Shown here one piece after another: positions 25,987 through 35,544 of a DNA stretch of 64,000 nt. Origin of the DNA: JAAYZX01 sp040770645. GTDB lineage: Bacteria; Actinomycetota; Thermoleophilia; RBG-16-64-13. How positions within the stretch are numbered: position 1 is the first letter of the stretch; each line of letters begins with the position of its first letter. The position numbers and the translations under genes were made by a program. The notes below the pieces were generated by a model. It was not told where the DNA came from. It saw only the letters and a program-made list of their open reading frames with translations, and did not search any database. The stretch is taken from positions 14,765-78,764 of the forward strand of contig JAXGIS010000010.1 of NCBI GenBank assembly GCA_040770645.1, read 5' to 3'.

Positions 25987-27372
25987 ATGATACCGTGCCC
26001 GGCCAAAGCCATAGTCCTAATCGATGGGGAGCACTACCCCGATGTGGTAACGGGAGCCCTGCGCTCACTCGCGTCCTCGTACCTGGTTGTGGGGGCCGTG
26101 TTTTTGGGGGGCACCGAGAAGATCAAGGGCTCAGACCTCGAGAAGGAAGCCGAGAAGCTCTACGGAATCCCCGTGTTGTTTGGGAGAGAGCCGGAAGCGG
26201 CGTTGGGCGAGGGGATCAGGCGATGGACGCCGGATTGCATCGTTGACTTGAGTGATGAGCCGGTGTTAGGATACCAGGAGAGGTTTCGGTTGGTGAGCCA
26301 TGCGCTCGCCGCCAACGTCGCGTATCTGGGTTCGGACTTCCATTTCAATCCCCCACGGCTCGAGCGTGTCGCTCAGGCTCCTTCTCTGTCGATAATCGGC
26401 ACGGCAAAACGTGTGGGGAAGACTGCCCTGTCTGGCTACGTGGCGCGCAGGCTCCAAGAGTCGCTCGCGGGGTCACCGGGGCAGGGGGTTGTGGTCGTGG
26501 CCATGGGCCGGGGAGGGCCGAGCGTGCCTGAGGTGGTTGATGGGCTCGATCACGCGCTCTCATCGGAAGAGTTGCTCGAGTGGAGCCGGCAGGGAAGGCA
26601 CGCTGCGTCGGATCACTTCGAGGATGCGGCGCTCAGTCGGGTGACCACTATCGGATGTAGACGGTGCGGAGGAGGGCTGGCGGGCCAACCTTTCGTGTCG
26701 AACGTGGTGGAGGGTGTGCGGTTGGCGAATGGGCTGGCTCCGGCCATGCTCATCTTGGAGGGGAGCGGGGCTTCGATTCCGCCGGTCTACACCGACGCGC
26801 GCCTGTGCGTGGCGGGTGCCAATCAGCCGCTCGACTACGTGGTGGGGTATTTGGGCTTGTATCGGTTGCTCGTTAGTGACGCCGTGGTGCTGGCGATGGC
26901 GGAAGAGCCGCTCGCCTCGCGAGACAAGGTGAAGGATTTGATTGATCGTATGCAACGCGAACGACCGGAGATGCCGGTAGTGCCGGTGGTCTTTCGACCC
27001 CGGCCGCTGGACGACATCCAGGGCCGGGTGGTCGCGTTCTTCTGCACGGCGCCCGGTGTGCAGTTGCCCGTTCTCCGGCGCCATCTGGAAGAGGTGCACG
27101 GGTGTCGTGTGGTTCTGGTATCAGGAAATCTGGCGGACCGCAGGTTGTTGCGTAAGGATTTGGAAGCGCCCCAGATGGACCGCGTGGATACGGTTCTGAC
27201 CGAGATCAAAGCGGCGGCCGTGGATGTGGTGGTTGAGGAGGCGGCGTGCCGGGATCTGCCGGTGGTGTTCGTGGACAACGATCCTCAGGAAGTGCCACCG
27301 GGGAAGGTTGGGGATTTGAACCAAGTGGTGGCCGATCTGGCCGGATTGGCTCGGGAGCGGTACCGGGGATGA
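25987..27372 (+). CDS. cpgS: cyclic 2,3-diphosphoglycerate synthetase
   Basis: 461-aa protein of the cDPG synthetase family, which closes 2,3-bisphosphoglycerate into cyclic 2,3-diphosphoglycerate with ATP. The N-terminus opens with VLIDGEHYPDV and has the LGGTEKIKG segment; a P-loop GTAKRVGKT lies at 138-146; further on VVVVAMGRGGPS, LILEGSGASIPPV and the C-terminal VVFVDNDPQE follow. Length equals the methanogen enzyme. Its stop overlaps the next gene, a 2-phosphoglycerate kinase that makes its substrate (ATGA), so pathway and context agree. cDPG is known chiefly as a thermoprotectant and phosphate store in methanogens. Confidence 0.88.
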   Translation: MIPCPAKAIVLIDGEHYPDVVTGALRSLASSYLVVGAVFLGGTEKIKGSDLEKEAEKLYGIPVLFGREPEAALGEGIRRWTPDCIVDLSDEPVLGYQERFRLVSHALAANVAYLGSDFHFNPPRLERVAQAPSLSIIGTAKRVGKTALSGYVARRLQESLAGSPGQGVVVVAMGRGGPSVPEVVDGLDHALSSEELLEWSRQGRHAASDHFEDAALSRVTTIGCRRCGGGLAGQPFVSNVVEGVRLANGLAPAMLILEGSGASIPPVYTDARLCVAGANQPLDYVVGYLGLYRLLVSDAVVLAMAEEPLASRDKVKDLIDRMQRERPEMPVVPVVFRPRPLDDIQGRVVAFFCTAPGVQLPVLRRHLEEVHGCRVVLVSGNLADRRLLRKDLEAPQMDRVDTVLTEIKAAAVDVVVEEAACRDLPVVFVDNDPQEVPPGKVGDLNQVVADLAGLARERYRG

Positions 27373-28328
27373 AAGACGTACAGCACCCCTCCCCCTCCGA
27401 CCCCATCCACATCGTCAGCAACGATCACGCCATCCCCTTCTCGAAGGGGCTGTTGGCTGAATCGCTCACGGCAACAGGACTGCCACCCGAGCGCGCTTAC
27501 CGGGTGGCGATGGAAGTGGAATGCTGTTTGATGGACGGGGGGGTCTGTCGCCTGCCTGTGGACGAGTTGCAGGGGCTGGTTCGGCGCACTCTGGCCGAGT
27601 CTGAGGGGCAGATTTTCGTGGAGCGGTACCTGAAGTGGCAGCGACTGGCCGCCGAGGAGCGACCGCTCATCATCTTGGTGGGGGGTGCCACCGGCGTGGG
27701 CAAGAGCACCCTGGCGTCACTGCTCGCGGCGCGGCTGGGCATCGTCCGTTTGATTTCCACGGACACTGTGCGCCAAGTCATGCGTGCGTTCTTCTCGCCC
27801 ACCCTCATGCCCGCCATCCACTACTCGTCGTTCAATGCGGGCGATGCGGTGCGCTTCCCTCTGGACCGCACCGCGGATCCGCGGGTGCTCGGCTTCGTGG
27901 AGCAGGTTAGGATGGTCAACGTGGGCGTGGAGGCCATGGTGGCCAGGGCCGTGAAGGAAGGGCTGCGCATGGTGGCAGAGGGGGTACACCTGGTTCCCGG
28001 CTTCATGCCCGCCTCTCCGGGGGGGTCGGCGCTCATGCTGCAACTCATCTTGGCGGTGCGCGACGAGGGGCTGCACCGTAGTCATTTTGTGGTGCGCGAA
28101 AGAGAGACCGACGGCCGGCGGCCGTTCCGACGCTATGTGCGGCATTTCCGGGAGATACGGCGCATACAGGACTTCATTCTCGAGATGGCCGCAGAGCAGG
28201 GCACTCTGGTGGTGGAAAACGAGGATATCGACAATGCGGTTACGGATGTGGTGAACGCTCTGTACTCGATGCTGGACTCGGCTGGGGCGGGGCGGGCTTC
28301 CAGTGGCGGCGAACGAGGCGGTGGCTGA
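27369..28328 (+). CDS. 2-phosphoglycerate kinase
   Basis: 319 aa. Phosphorylates 2-phosphoglycerate to 2,3-bisphosphoglycerate, the precursor of cyclic 2,3-diphosphoglycerate. The N-terminal about 80 residues look like an ATP-cone (IPFSKGLLAESL...AYRVAMEVE), as in methanogen 2PGK; then the P-loop GGATGVGKST (105-114) and a zeta-toxin/uridine-kinase-like core with STDTVRQVMR and VAEGVHLVPGF. Overlaps cpgS by 4 bases and shares TGATG with the following glpX-like gene, so all three are translated from one message. Confidence 0.88.
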   Translation: MKDVQHPSPSDPIHIVSNDHAIPFSKGLLAESLTATGLPPERAYRVAMEVECCLMDGGVCRLPVDELQGLVRRTLAESEGQIFVERYLKWQRLAAEERPLIILVGGATGVGKSTLASLLAARLGIVRLISTDTVRQVMRAFFSPTLMPAIHYSSFNAGDAVRFPLDRTADPRVLGFVEQVRMVNVGVEAMVARAVKEGLRMVAEGVHLVPGFMPASPGGSALMLQLILAVRDEGLHRSHFVVRERETDGRRPFRRYVRHFREIRRIQDFILEMAAEQGTLVVENEDIDNAVTDVVNALYSMLDSAGAGRASSGGERGGG

Positions 28329-29344
28329 TGATGGATGGCGCTCGGGTTGAGGAAGACGGCCTTCACTGCGATGAGTTTCACTGCATGTGCCATGAGTTCG
28401 TCCGGGTGACGGAGGCGGCGGCCTTGGCCGCCGGCCGTTGGATGGGCAAGGGAGATGGCCCTGCCGCCGAGGAGGCGGCGCGCGCCGCCATGGACGACGC
28501 GTTCCGCTTCGTGCCCATGGAAGGCACTATCGTGGTGGGGGAGGGCGAGGACCGGGAAGTCGGCCCGCTGGCCGTGGGCAATGTGGTCGGATTCGGAGGG
28601 CGGGCGTGCGATATCGCGCTGACGGCGCTTGAGGGCGCCAACATCGTGGCGCGGGGCCAAGCAGGAGCCATCGCCGCCGTGGCGGCGGGAGCACCCGGCA
28701 GCATCATGCGTGCGCCCGATATGTACATGCAGAAGATTGTGGTTGGATCGCCGGCCGTAGGAAGGGTGGACATTGAGGCTCCAGTAGAGGACACTGTGCA
28801 GGCCATAGCCGACGCGCATGGCCTCAAGACAGGGGAACTGACGGTTATCGTGCTGGACAGACCCCGGCACGATGACTTGGTCGCTATCCTGCGCAAGGCG
28901 GGCGCCCGCATCAAGCTCATTCCCGATGGAGATGTCATGGCCGGCATCGCCACTGCCGTGCGCGGTACCGGAGATCACGCCTACATCGGAATCGGGGGTG
29001 CGCCGGAGGGCATCATGACGGCCGCGGCCATGCGGTGCCTCGGCGGTGAGATAGTGGCCAAGTTCTGGCCCCTGTCCAGGAGTGAGATCGCGCGGGCGCG
29101 CTCCTACGGGATAGAGGACATCGAAGCGCGCCTGCATACGAACGATATGGTTCGGGGGCATCTGGTTCTGGCAGCCACCGGCGTGACCAACGGGGACGTA
29201 TTGCGCGGTGTGCAGTATCAGCCCGGTGGAGCTCGGACGCAGACGGTGATCATGTGCACGAAGTGCAGGCAGATACGTTACGTGAACACGGTGCACGATC
29301 TCTCCGATACTGGGGAGAGGGTGGATTTCTGGAGGATTACGTGA
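28328..29344 (+). CDS. GlpX-like (class II fructose-bisphosphatase family) protein with altered active site
   Basis: 338-aa member of the GlpX family: RVTEAAALAAGRWMGKGD, GTIVVGEGE, TVIVLDRPRH, LIPDGDVMAGI and GIGGAPEGI are clear. The signature DP(I/L)(D/E)GT is changed to TALEGA: the metal-binding Asp becomes Thr and the catalytic Thr becomes Ala. The family's other metal-site positions (GKGD, GEGE, APEG) are kept. So fructose-1,6-bisphosphatase activity is doubtful; it may act on another phosphate ester or be regulatory. An extra Cys-rich N-terminus (HCDEFHCMCHEF) is present. Translationally coupled to 2-phosphoglycerate kinase. Confidence 0.85.
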   Translation: MMDGARVEEDGLHCDEFHCMCHEFVRVTEAAALAAGRWMGKGDGPAAEEAARAAMDDAFRFVPMEGTIVVGEGEDREVGPLAVGNVVGFGGRACDIALTALEGANIVARGQAGAIAAVAAGAPGSIMRAPDMYMQKIVVGSPAVGRVDIEAPVEDTVQAIADAHGLKTGELTVIVLDRPRHDDLVAILRKAGARIKLIPDGDVMAGIATAVRGTGDHAYIGIGGAPEGIMTAAAMRCLGGEIVAKFWPLSRSEIARARSYGIEDIEARLHTNDMVRGHLVLAATGVTNGDVLRGVQYQPGGARTQTVIMCTKCRQIRYVNTVHDLSDTGERVDFWRIT

Positions 29345-29404
29345 GGGCAGCGAGAGAGTGCCGGTCGAGAGGCCGGAGCGCGGAGCGAATGAGAAGGGCA
29401 GGCC

Positions 29405-30655
29405 ATGGAGCTTACTGAGCTGGAACCCCGCTTGATATCGGATCTCCATATCATAGCGGGCGAGTTGGGAATCAAGAATTATCGCAAGTACTCCAAACAG
29501 GATCTCATCATGAAGATCCTGTCGGAACAGTCACCCGAGCGGCCCATGCAGGTCCGCACCGGCCTGCTCGACACCCTGCCTGACGGTTTTGGCTTCCTGC
29601 GCACTCGTGGCTACACCCAATCCGACAATGACATATACGTATCCCTGTCCCAGATCCGTCGCTTCAAACTACGGCGGGGGGACGAGATCACCGGACAGGT
29701 GAGAACGCCAAAAGACAGTGAGAAGTACCATGCGCTGTTGAAGATCTTCACGGTTAACGGCCTCGATCCGGAGCAGGCCCGCCATCGCCCCAACTTCGAC
29801 TCGCTGACTCCGTTGTTCCCCGACGAGCGTCTGCCGCTGGAGACGAGCTCCGATCGTCTGGCCCCCAGGGTGATGGATCTGCTGTGTCCCATCGGCAAGG
29901 GCCAGCGCGGCCTCATTGTGTCTCCACCCAAGGCCGGCAAGACCACCATCCTCAAAGAGATCGCCAACTCCATCACCACCAATAACCCTGAAGTGCACCT
30001 GTTGGTGCTGCTCGTGGACGAACGTCCCGAAGAAGTGACGGATATGGAGCGCTCCGTGAACGGCGAAGTGGTCAGCTCCACGTTCGACCAGCCGTCCGAG
30101 AACCATCTGCAGGTAACCGAGTTGGTGTTGGAGCGCGTCAAGCGCCTCGTGGAAGTGGGCAAGGATGTCGTGGTACTGCTCGATTCCATCACTCGACTGG
30201 CCCGTGCCTACAACTTGGCGGCCCCGGCCAGCGGCCGCATTCTCTCCGGCGGCGTGGACTCCACGGCTCTGTACCCCCCCAAGAAGTTCTTCGGCGCCGC
30301 CCGCAACATCGAAGAGGGGGGATCGCTAACCATCCTGGCCACCGCCCTGGTGGAAACGGGCTCGCGTATGGACGAGGTCATCTTCGAGGAGTTCAAAGGC
30401 ACAGGCAACATGGAGGTGCATCTCAGCCGCCAGCTCGCCAACAAACGCATCTTTCCGGCCATAGACATAGAGAAGTCGGGCACGCGCAAGGAGGAGTTGA
30501 TCATGGAGCCGCAGGAGGCCAAGATGGTTTGGAAGCTGCGCTCCGTGCTGCATGCGCTCGACCCCAACGCGGCCATCGAACTCCTGATCGACAAACTGAA
30601 AGAGACGAGATCGAACCAGGAGTTCCTGGAGCAGATGCGCAAGAACTCGCGCTGA
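29405..30655 (+). CDS. rho: transcription termination factor Rho
   Basis: Hexameric RNA-dependent ATPase, 416 aa. N-terminal Rho helix region (TELEPRLISDLHIIAGELGI), the RNP1-type PDGFGFLR cold-shock fold, the P-loop SPPKAGKTT (173-181), Walker B VLLVDERPEEV, Q-loop and R-loop (GGVDSTALYPPKKFFGAARN). No long Arg/Asp-rich insertion typical of many actinobacterial Rho proteins, so this is the short form. GGGCAGG-like site before ATG 29405, 60 bases after glpX. Confidence 0.96.
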   Translation: MELTELEPRLISDLHIIAGELGIKNYRKYSKQDLIMKILSEQSPERPMQVRTGLLDTLPDGFGFLRTRGYTQSDNDIYVSLSQIRRFKLRRGDEITGQVRTPKDSEKYHALLKIFTVNGLDPEQARHRPNFDSLTPLFPDERLPLETSSDRLAPRVMDLLCPIGKGQRGLIVSPPKAGKTTILKEIANSITTNNPEVHLLVLLVDERPEEVTDMERSVNGEVVSSTFDQPSENHLQVTELVLERVKRLVEVGKDVVVLLDSITRLARAYNLAAPASGRILSGGVDSTALYPPKKFFGAARNIEEGGSLTILATALVETGSRMDEVIFEEFKGTGNMEVHLSRQLANKRIFPAIDIEKSGTRKEELIMEPQEAKMVWKLRSVLHALDPNAAIELLIDKLKETRSNQEFLEQMRKNSR

Positions 30656-30716
30656 GTTGACCGCGCGGCGCGACGGCAGGTAGACGCAATAACGGGCACG
30701 GGCCAAGGAGGCGAGG

Positions 30717-31679
30717 TTGACACAGGAGCTCGGGATCGAGGGCGTACGTGTGGGTCACTACACGGACCGTGCGGGAGGAACCGGATGCACCGTAATCCTG
30801 TGTCCCCACGGGGCAATGGGCGCTGTGGAGGTGCGGGGTCAGGCTCCGGGCACCCGCGAGACCGACATCCTTTCGCCCCTCTCTTCGGTGGCAGAAGTCC
30901 ACGGCGTCGTGCTTTGTGGGGGCTCGGCCAACGGCTTGGCCGCCGCCTCGGGTGTTGCGCGCTACCTGGAGGAGCGGGGATATGGGGTCAGGACCCCGTA
31001 CGGGCGAGTGCCGCTCGTGTCGGCGGCGGTCATCTTCGATCTCCCGGTGGGCAATCCTACGGCCCGGCCGTCTGCTGAGGATGCGTACGCTGCCGCAGTG
31101 GCCGCCGGCTCCACGGTGGAAGAGGGTAGCGTAGGAGCGGGCACGGGTGCCACCGTGGGTAAGTTGTTCCGGGAAGACAGCTGGATGAAGGGGGGCATAG
31201 GCCTGTCCAAGATGAGCCTCCCTGGAGGCGTGATCGTTGCCGCCTTGAGCGTTGTCAACGCTTTCGGCGATGTGCTGGCCGAAGATGGGTCGGTTCTGGC
31301 CGGAGCTCTGCTCGACGGGGAGTTCGTGAACTCACACGAGTATGTGCTGCGCCTCACGGAACACCCGCATTTCGGTCGCATGGAGCAGACGACGCTTTCG
31401 GTGGTCATCACCAATGCCCGCTTCCGCAAGATCCAATGCGCCGCCATCGCCCGTATGGCCCACGACGGTATGGCCCGGGCCATCTCGCCCGTGCACACTC
31501 CCGTGGACGGCGATACCGTGTTCGTGCTCTCGGTGGGTGATCGCGTCAGCAACGTGTTCCAGACCGGAGTCGCCGCCGCAGATGTGGTGGCAGCGAGTAT
31601 CCGCCGCGGCGTGCGCATGGCGGAGAGCCTGGATGGGGTGAAGGCGTTGCGCGATCTCGAACGTCCCTTGGACTATTGA
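30717..31679 (+). CDS. P1 (S58/DmpA) family peptidase
   Basis: 320-aa self-processing N-terminal-nucleophile aminopeptidase family. Typical features are the IEGVRVGHYTD start, VVLCGGSANGLAAASGV, the EGSVGAGTGATVGK glycine-rich segment and the cleavage/nucleophile region HTPVDGDTVFVLS. Members are aminopeptidases for small peptides, D-amino-acid amides or beta-peptides; the substrate here is unknown. TTG start 30717 with AAGGAGG upstream. Stands between rho and panC on the same strand. Confidence 0.87.
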   Translation: MTQELGIEGVRVGHYTDRAGGTGCTVILCPHGAMGAVEVRGQAPGTRETDILSPLSSVAEVHGVVLCGGSANGLAAASGVARYLEERGYGVRTPYGRVPLVSAAVIFDLPVGNPTARPSAEDAYAAAVAAGSTVEEGSVGAGTGATVGKLFREDSWMKGGIGLSKMSLPGGVIVAALSVVNAFGDVLAEDGSVLAGALLDGEFVNSHEYVLRLTEHPHFGRMEQTTLSVVITNARFRKIQCAAIARMAHDGMARAISPVHTPVDGDTVFVLSVGDRVSNVFQTGVAAADVVAASIRRGVRMAESLDGVKALRDLERPLDY

Positions 31680-31787
31680 CGGCACTTCTGGTGGCAGGGG
31701 GATCGGGGCTGACAGTCTGGGGCTACAGTGGCGGCCGGGGGTGGCGTGTGGGCTTGGATCATCTTCTGGAGTCATGACGGAGGCGAG

Positions 31788-32711
31788 ATGCAGCTTCTGA
31801 AGACCAAGCAAGAAGTGAGAGAGGCGGTCAGGGCGGCGCGATGCCGGGGGTTGAGTATCGGATTCGTTCCCACCATGGGTTATCTGCACGAAGGGCATCT
31901 ATCGTTGGCCCGCCGAGCCCGCGCAGAGAATGAAGTGGTAGTGGTTTCCATCTACGTTAACCCCACCCAGTTCGGGCCGAACGAGGATTTGGCCGCTACC
32001 CGCGGGACTTGGAGCGCGACTTGGACCTGTGTCGGGAAGTTGGTGTCGATATCGTCTGGAATCCTGATGAGATGTACGAACCGGGGCATCGCACCTGGGT
32101 GGTGGTGGGCGATCTCACGGAGCGTTTGTGCGGAGCCAGTCGGCCCACCCACTTCCGCGGTGTTACCACCGTGGTGACCAAATCCGTTTGGAGTGGTGCA
32201 GCCCGACCACGCCTACTTCGGACAGAAGGATGCGCAACAGGCCTTCGTCATCCGGCGCATGACCCGTGACCTGGATCTGGGGGTGGACATCGTGGTGTGC
32301 CCCACAGTGCGGGAGGCCGATGGGCTGGCCATGAGCAGTCGCAATGTGTACTTGACGCCGGAACAGCGGGCCCAAGCGCCGACGCTCCGACGGGCGCTGT
32401 TGGCGGCGGAAGACATGGTGGCCGCCGGCGAACGCCGCGCGGCCGCGATCCTGGCGCGTGTGGAAGAGGTATTGGCAGAGGCGACACTGGGGCGTATTGA
32501 CTACGTGGAGATCGTTGACACCGACCTGCTCCAAGGGGTGGAGGCGGTGGAGGGGGAGTCTTTGTTGGCGCTGGCCGTGTTCTTCGGCGCCACCCGCCTC
32601 ATCGATAACACGCTGTTACGCCCGGATGCTGCGTTGGTGGGTTTACCGCCCGGCGCTGACCTGCCGCCCGCCACTGACCTGCCGCCTAGCGCCAGTCTAT
32701 CTCCGAGGTGA
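31788..32711 (+). CDS. panC: pantothenate synthetase, two frameshifts
   Basis: Joins pantoate and beta-alanine with ATP to make pantothenate. GFVPTMGYLHEGHLSL (PTMGxLHxGHLxL, HIGH-like), YVNPTQFGPNEDL, then after a base loss near 31995 the frame YPRD-LERDLDLC...PTHFRGVTTVVTK, and after a second shift near 32185 VVQPDHAYFGQKDAQQ and VVCPTVREADGLAMSSRN (KMSKS-type). Net shift is zero, about 307 aa. The C-terminus carries an 18-base tandem repeat (CTGACCTGCCGCC at 32656 and 32674) giving a Pro-rich tail. ATG 31788 after GGAGGCG. No panB or panD nearby. Confidence 0.9.
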
Positions 32712-32747
32712 CGACTCGCCTCCGAGGTGCCGAGTCTTTGTCCGGCC

Positions 32748-33912
32748 TCAGATAATAATTCGTTCCTGAGTGTCCGAGGGCAGGAGCGGCGCGGTTTCGC
32801 CGGGTCGATAGGCCAAGGCCTTGCCAGAAGGTCCGAGCGTGAAACGGCGCCGAACGTCTGGAACAGCCGCTTCAGGTGATATTTCACCGTGTTCTCCGAC
32901 ACGAAAAGCCTCCGGGCTATCTCCTTGTTCGCATGGCCTTCGGCCACCAACTCCAATACCCTCCAGCGCACGCTGAGGCAGCAAACCGGTGAGATGCTCC
33001 ATCTGTAGCCCCCCGGAGGACTACGGCTGCATATGAACGTGGCCACCGTGCCGTCGCTTCCGGGCACGCGGACTGATCTGAGCAGGATTGACCCGGCGGC
33101 GCTTCCCAGCCGAGACGGTGCCGCCGGGACGACGCTGACCGCAGTGGAGATGCCGGCATTGAAGAGCTGATTGACGTTATCTCTCAGGGCCCGGCGCAGG
33201 CGATCGCGCTGAGCCCCCATGTCGCCGCAGAACGCCAAAAACTCCTCGGCCTGCTTGTTGGCGAAGCGGATGTCTCCCATGCTGTCCGTCAAGATCAACG
33301 CAGATCCGATGACCTGAAGGACGCCCTCCGCCGCGCACTGTTGTTCGCGTGTCCTCTGGTAGTCGAGCGCGTTCTTGACCGCCGCGGTCACGTGCCTGGA
33401 GACAGTTCGTGCGATACGCATGTCGGCTTCTATGAACGGAGGCTGATCGGGCCGGCGCGTGAAGAAGAGCGTGCCCACGGGACTGCTCTCCGTCACGATG
33501 GGTGCCTCCATCATGCGCACTAGCCGCCTCATGGTGAGGGCCTTGCGGAGCGGCTGCTGTTGCCACTCCTGCTCCGTGAAGAGCTGCGTCTCACAGACGG
33601 GATGATGCTCGTCGGCCAGATACTGGAGCAGCGGATCATAGCGGAAAGCGTACTGTTCGTAGCGTCTCACATATCGTTCCACCCCACCCTGAACTGCAAC
33701 CCTCACAAGGTCATCCGAATCAGGGTTGAAGAGGTAGAAACCGTACGCGTTGGCCGGACGAGCCGCGGTATGGTCTCCATGTAATAGGCCCCGAGCTTGG
33801 CCAGATCAAGGCTGCCGTGCACCGCGTCGATGAACTCCAACATGGGCTCACCTGACGGCGGGCTCACCGGCCCCGGAGGAACAAGCTGTGCATGTTCGGT
33901 GGTCATCGGCAT
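32748..33912 (-). CDS. GAF-type sensor LuxR-family regulator, two frameshifts
   Basis: About 388 aa. The N-terminal two-thirds has a GAF/PAS-like layout (VGTLFFTRRPDQPPF, then VIGSALILTDSMGDIRFANKQAEEFL). The C-terminal HTH_LuxR domain reads VLELVAEGHANKEIARRLFVSENTVKYHLKRLF. Two single A losses break the frame: near 33755 (joining VRP to NAYGFYLFNPDSDD) and near 32825 (joining LLAK to ALAYRPGETAPLL, ending at 32748). It is divergent from the TRAP-transporter gene dctP across a 285-base gap, so it probably controls the downstream catabolic island. Starts at ATG 33912 or 33906. Confidence 0.85.
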
Positions 33913-34197
33913 CCCCACGACAGACCCTATCTTGCATGATACAGGATACCGCAGTGTGGTTAAGGTACGAGGGTGTCGGTGTGCAAGTAGGTTGTTCTCT
34001 AGTCCAGCGCCGTGCACCGGTGCTAACGAAAGAGACTACTCGAAGGGGTAGTTACGCTTGAGGGGCCACGGCGATAGGGTCGGATCAACATAGGGTGCCT
34101 GGGTACACAGTCCACGTGATTCGATGCGGGGGCAGAAACGGGCTGCGTGCACAAACGGCGTCCTTGGGGAAGGCCGATCTGAGTGGGGGAGGGCAAC

Positions 34198-35313
34198 ATG
34201 TTGAGGAAAACGTATCACATTGTAGCGATCGCGGTGATTGCAGCAGGGGTGTTGATTGCCGCCGGATGCGGAGGCTCAACCACGACAGGCCCTAGCAATG
34301 CAGGCACGACTGCCAAGCCGCAATCCAGTACGTCGGCCGGAGCCACCACATCTGGTTCGACTGAAGGGCCGAAAGTCGAGCTCAAGTTCGCTTTCTTCAC
34401 CTCTGACAACACGTGTCCTGGGCAAGCGGCTCTGTGGTGGATTGATGAGATTCAGAAGGCAACCAACGGGCAAGTCAGCGTGAAGTGGTTTCCCGGGTGG
34501 AAGCTTGCTCACTGCCAAGAACACCTTCACCGGGGTGCTTCAGGGTGTTGCAGACGTAGGCTTGTCCTGTGCTCCGTATGAGCCGGGTCGATTCCCTCTG
34601 GTTTCCATTAATGACCTTGCTGGTTTGTACACAACGAGCAAGCAGGCAAGCCTGTCGATAACGGATGTCATCCTGGCGAACAAGGATAAGATGAACGAAT
34701 TGAGGGAGTTCCATGTAGTCGGTGCTTTCGGTATGGATCCCGGATACATAATGACTATCAAGAAGTACGAGACACTGGCCTCCCTGAAGGGTGCTGAGAT
34801 TCGTACGCCGGGTGGGCCACAAACACTGCAGGCGCTGGGCATCACAGAGGTTGCGATGCCGCAGTCAGAGGTTGCGCAGGCGCTTCAGACTGGTGTACTC
34901 GATGGGATCTACACATCTCGCGACCTCCTGCTGGACGGTAAGTATGCAGAGAAGACCAAGCACTTGCTCAACTACCCGCTCGGCAGCATCACGTTCCTGG
35001 CGGTCATGAGCAAGGCGAAGTACGATTCCCTTCCCGCCAACGTTCAGCAGGCGATCGACGAGCTAGTGATCCCCTTCGCCGAGAAGGGATGGTGACGTGT
35101 ACGCGGAGCATGTGAAGGCGTCGCTAGAGTGGTCTAAGTCGAGTCAAGGACTTCAGATTATCGACTCCTCTCCGGAGGAGAGCCAAGTTCGCTGATGCGT
35201 TGATGCCGCTGACCGATAAGTGGCTGGCTGATGTGGGAGATGGCAACGGAGTGGGCGCAAGAGCGTTCTACGATCAGTTGAAGGCTGCTGCTGAGAAGTA
35301 TAAGGGAAAGTAG
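34198..35313 (+). CDS. dctP: TRAP transporter substrate-binding lipoprotein (DctP type), at least three frameshifts
   Basis: Periplasm/extracytoplasmic solute receptor. The signal peptide ends in the lipobox IAAGC (Cys near 24), then a Thr/Ser/Gly linker and the DctP fold: FFTSDNTCPGQAALWWIDEI, GVADVGLSCAPYEPGRFPL, LASLKGAEIRTPGGPQTLQALG, VLDGIYTSRDLLLDGKYAE. Shifts occur near 34500, 35092 and 35180; rejoined, the C-terminus runs DVYAEHVKASLEWSK and FADALMPLTDKWLADV to a TAG at 35313 (about 371 aa). GGGGGAGGG before ATG 34198. First gene of the TRAP island. Confidence 0.87.
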
Positions 35314-35365
35314 GCTCTTCCCGAGCCGGCCCGGCGGATAGTTGTCGAGCAGGCTCAGTCAGTGC

Positions 35366-35428
35366 GGGTGCCCTCATTAGGAACCGAGGTTTCAGATAAG
35401 GAAGGTCGGGTTTCGCCTGGGGGCACCC
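35366..35428 (+). repeat. long-range inverted repeat between dctP and dctQ
   Basis: GGGTGCCC (35366-35373) and GGGCACCC (35421-35428) are perfectly complementary across a 47-base loop, in the 230-base non-coding gap between dctP and dctQ. Such hairpins can protect the upstream message so that more receptor than permease is made; that role is inferred. Confidence 0.4.
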
Positions 35429-35544
35429 ATGCGTGCTGATCTGAAGCAGCAGGCACCTGGCACGACTCAGGATTGAGGGTGTCGACTCAGGTGCGCATAT
35501 TCGACTGCGGAACCAGCAACTGAACGCATAAGGGAGGTGAATTG

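Noticed and set aside
28133..29449. 438-codon minus-strand open frame
   Set aside because: Antisense to glpX and 2-phosphoglycerate kinase; high-GC codon bias keeps the antisense frame open.
32641..32711. Tandem repeat in panC tail as a mobile or regulatory element
   Set aside because: Only two 18-base units, inside the coding frame; a simple Pro-rich expansion is sufficient.
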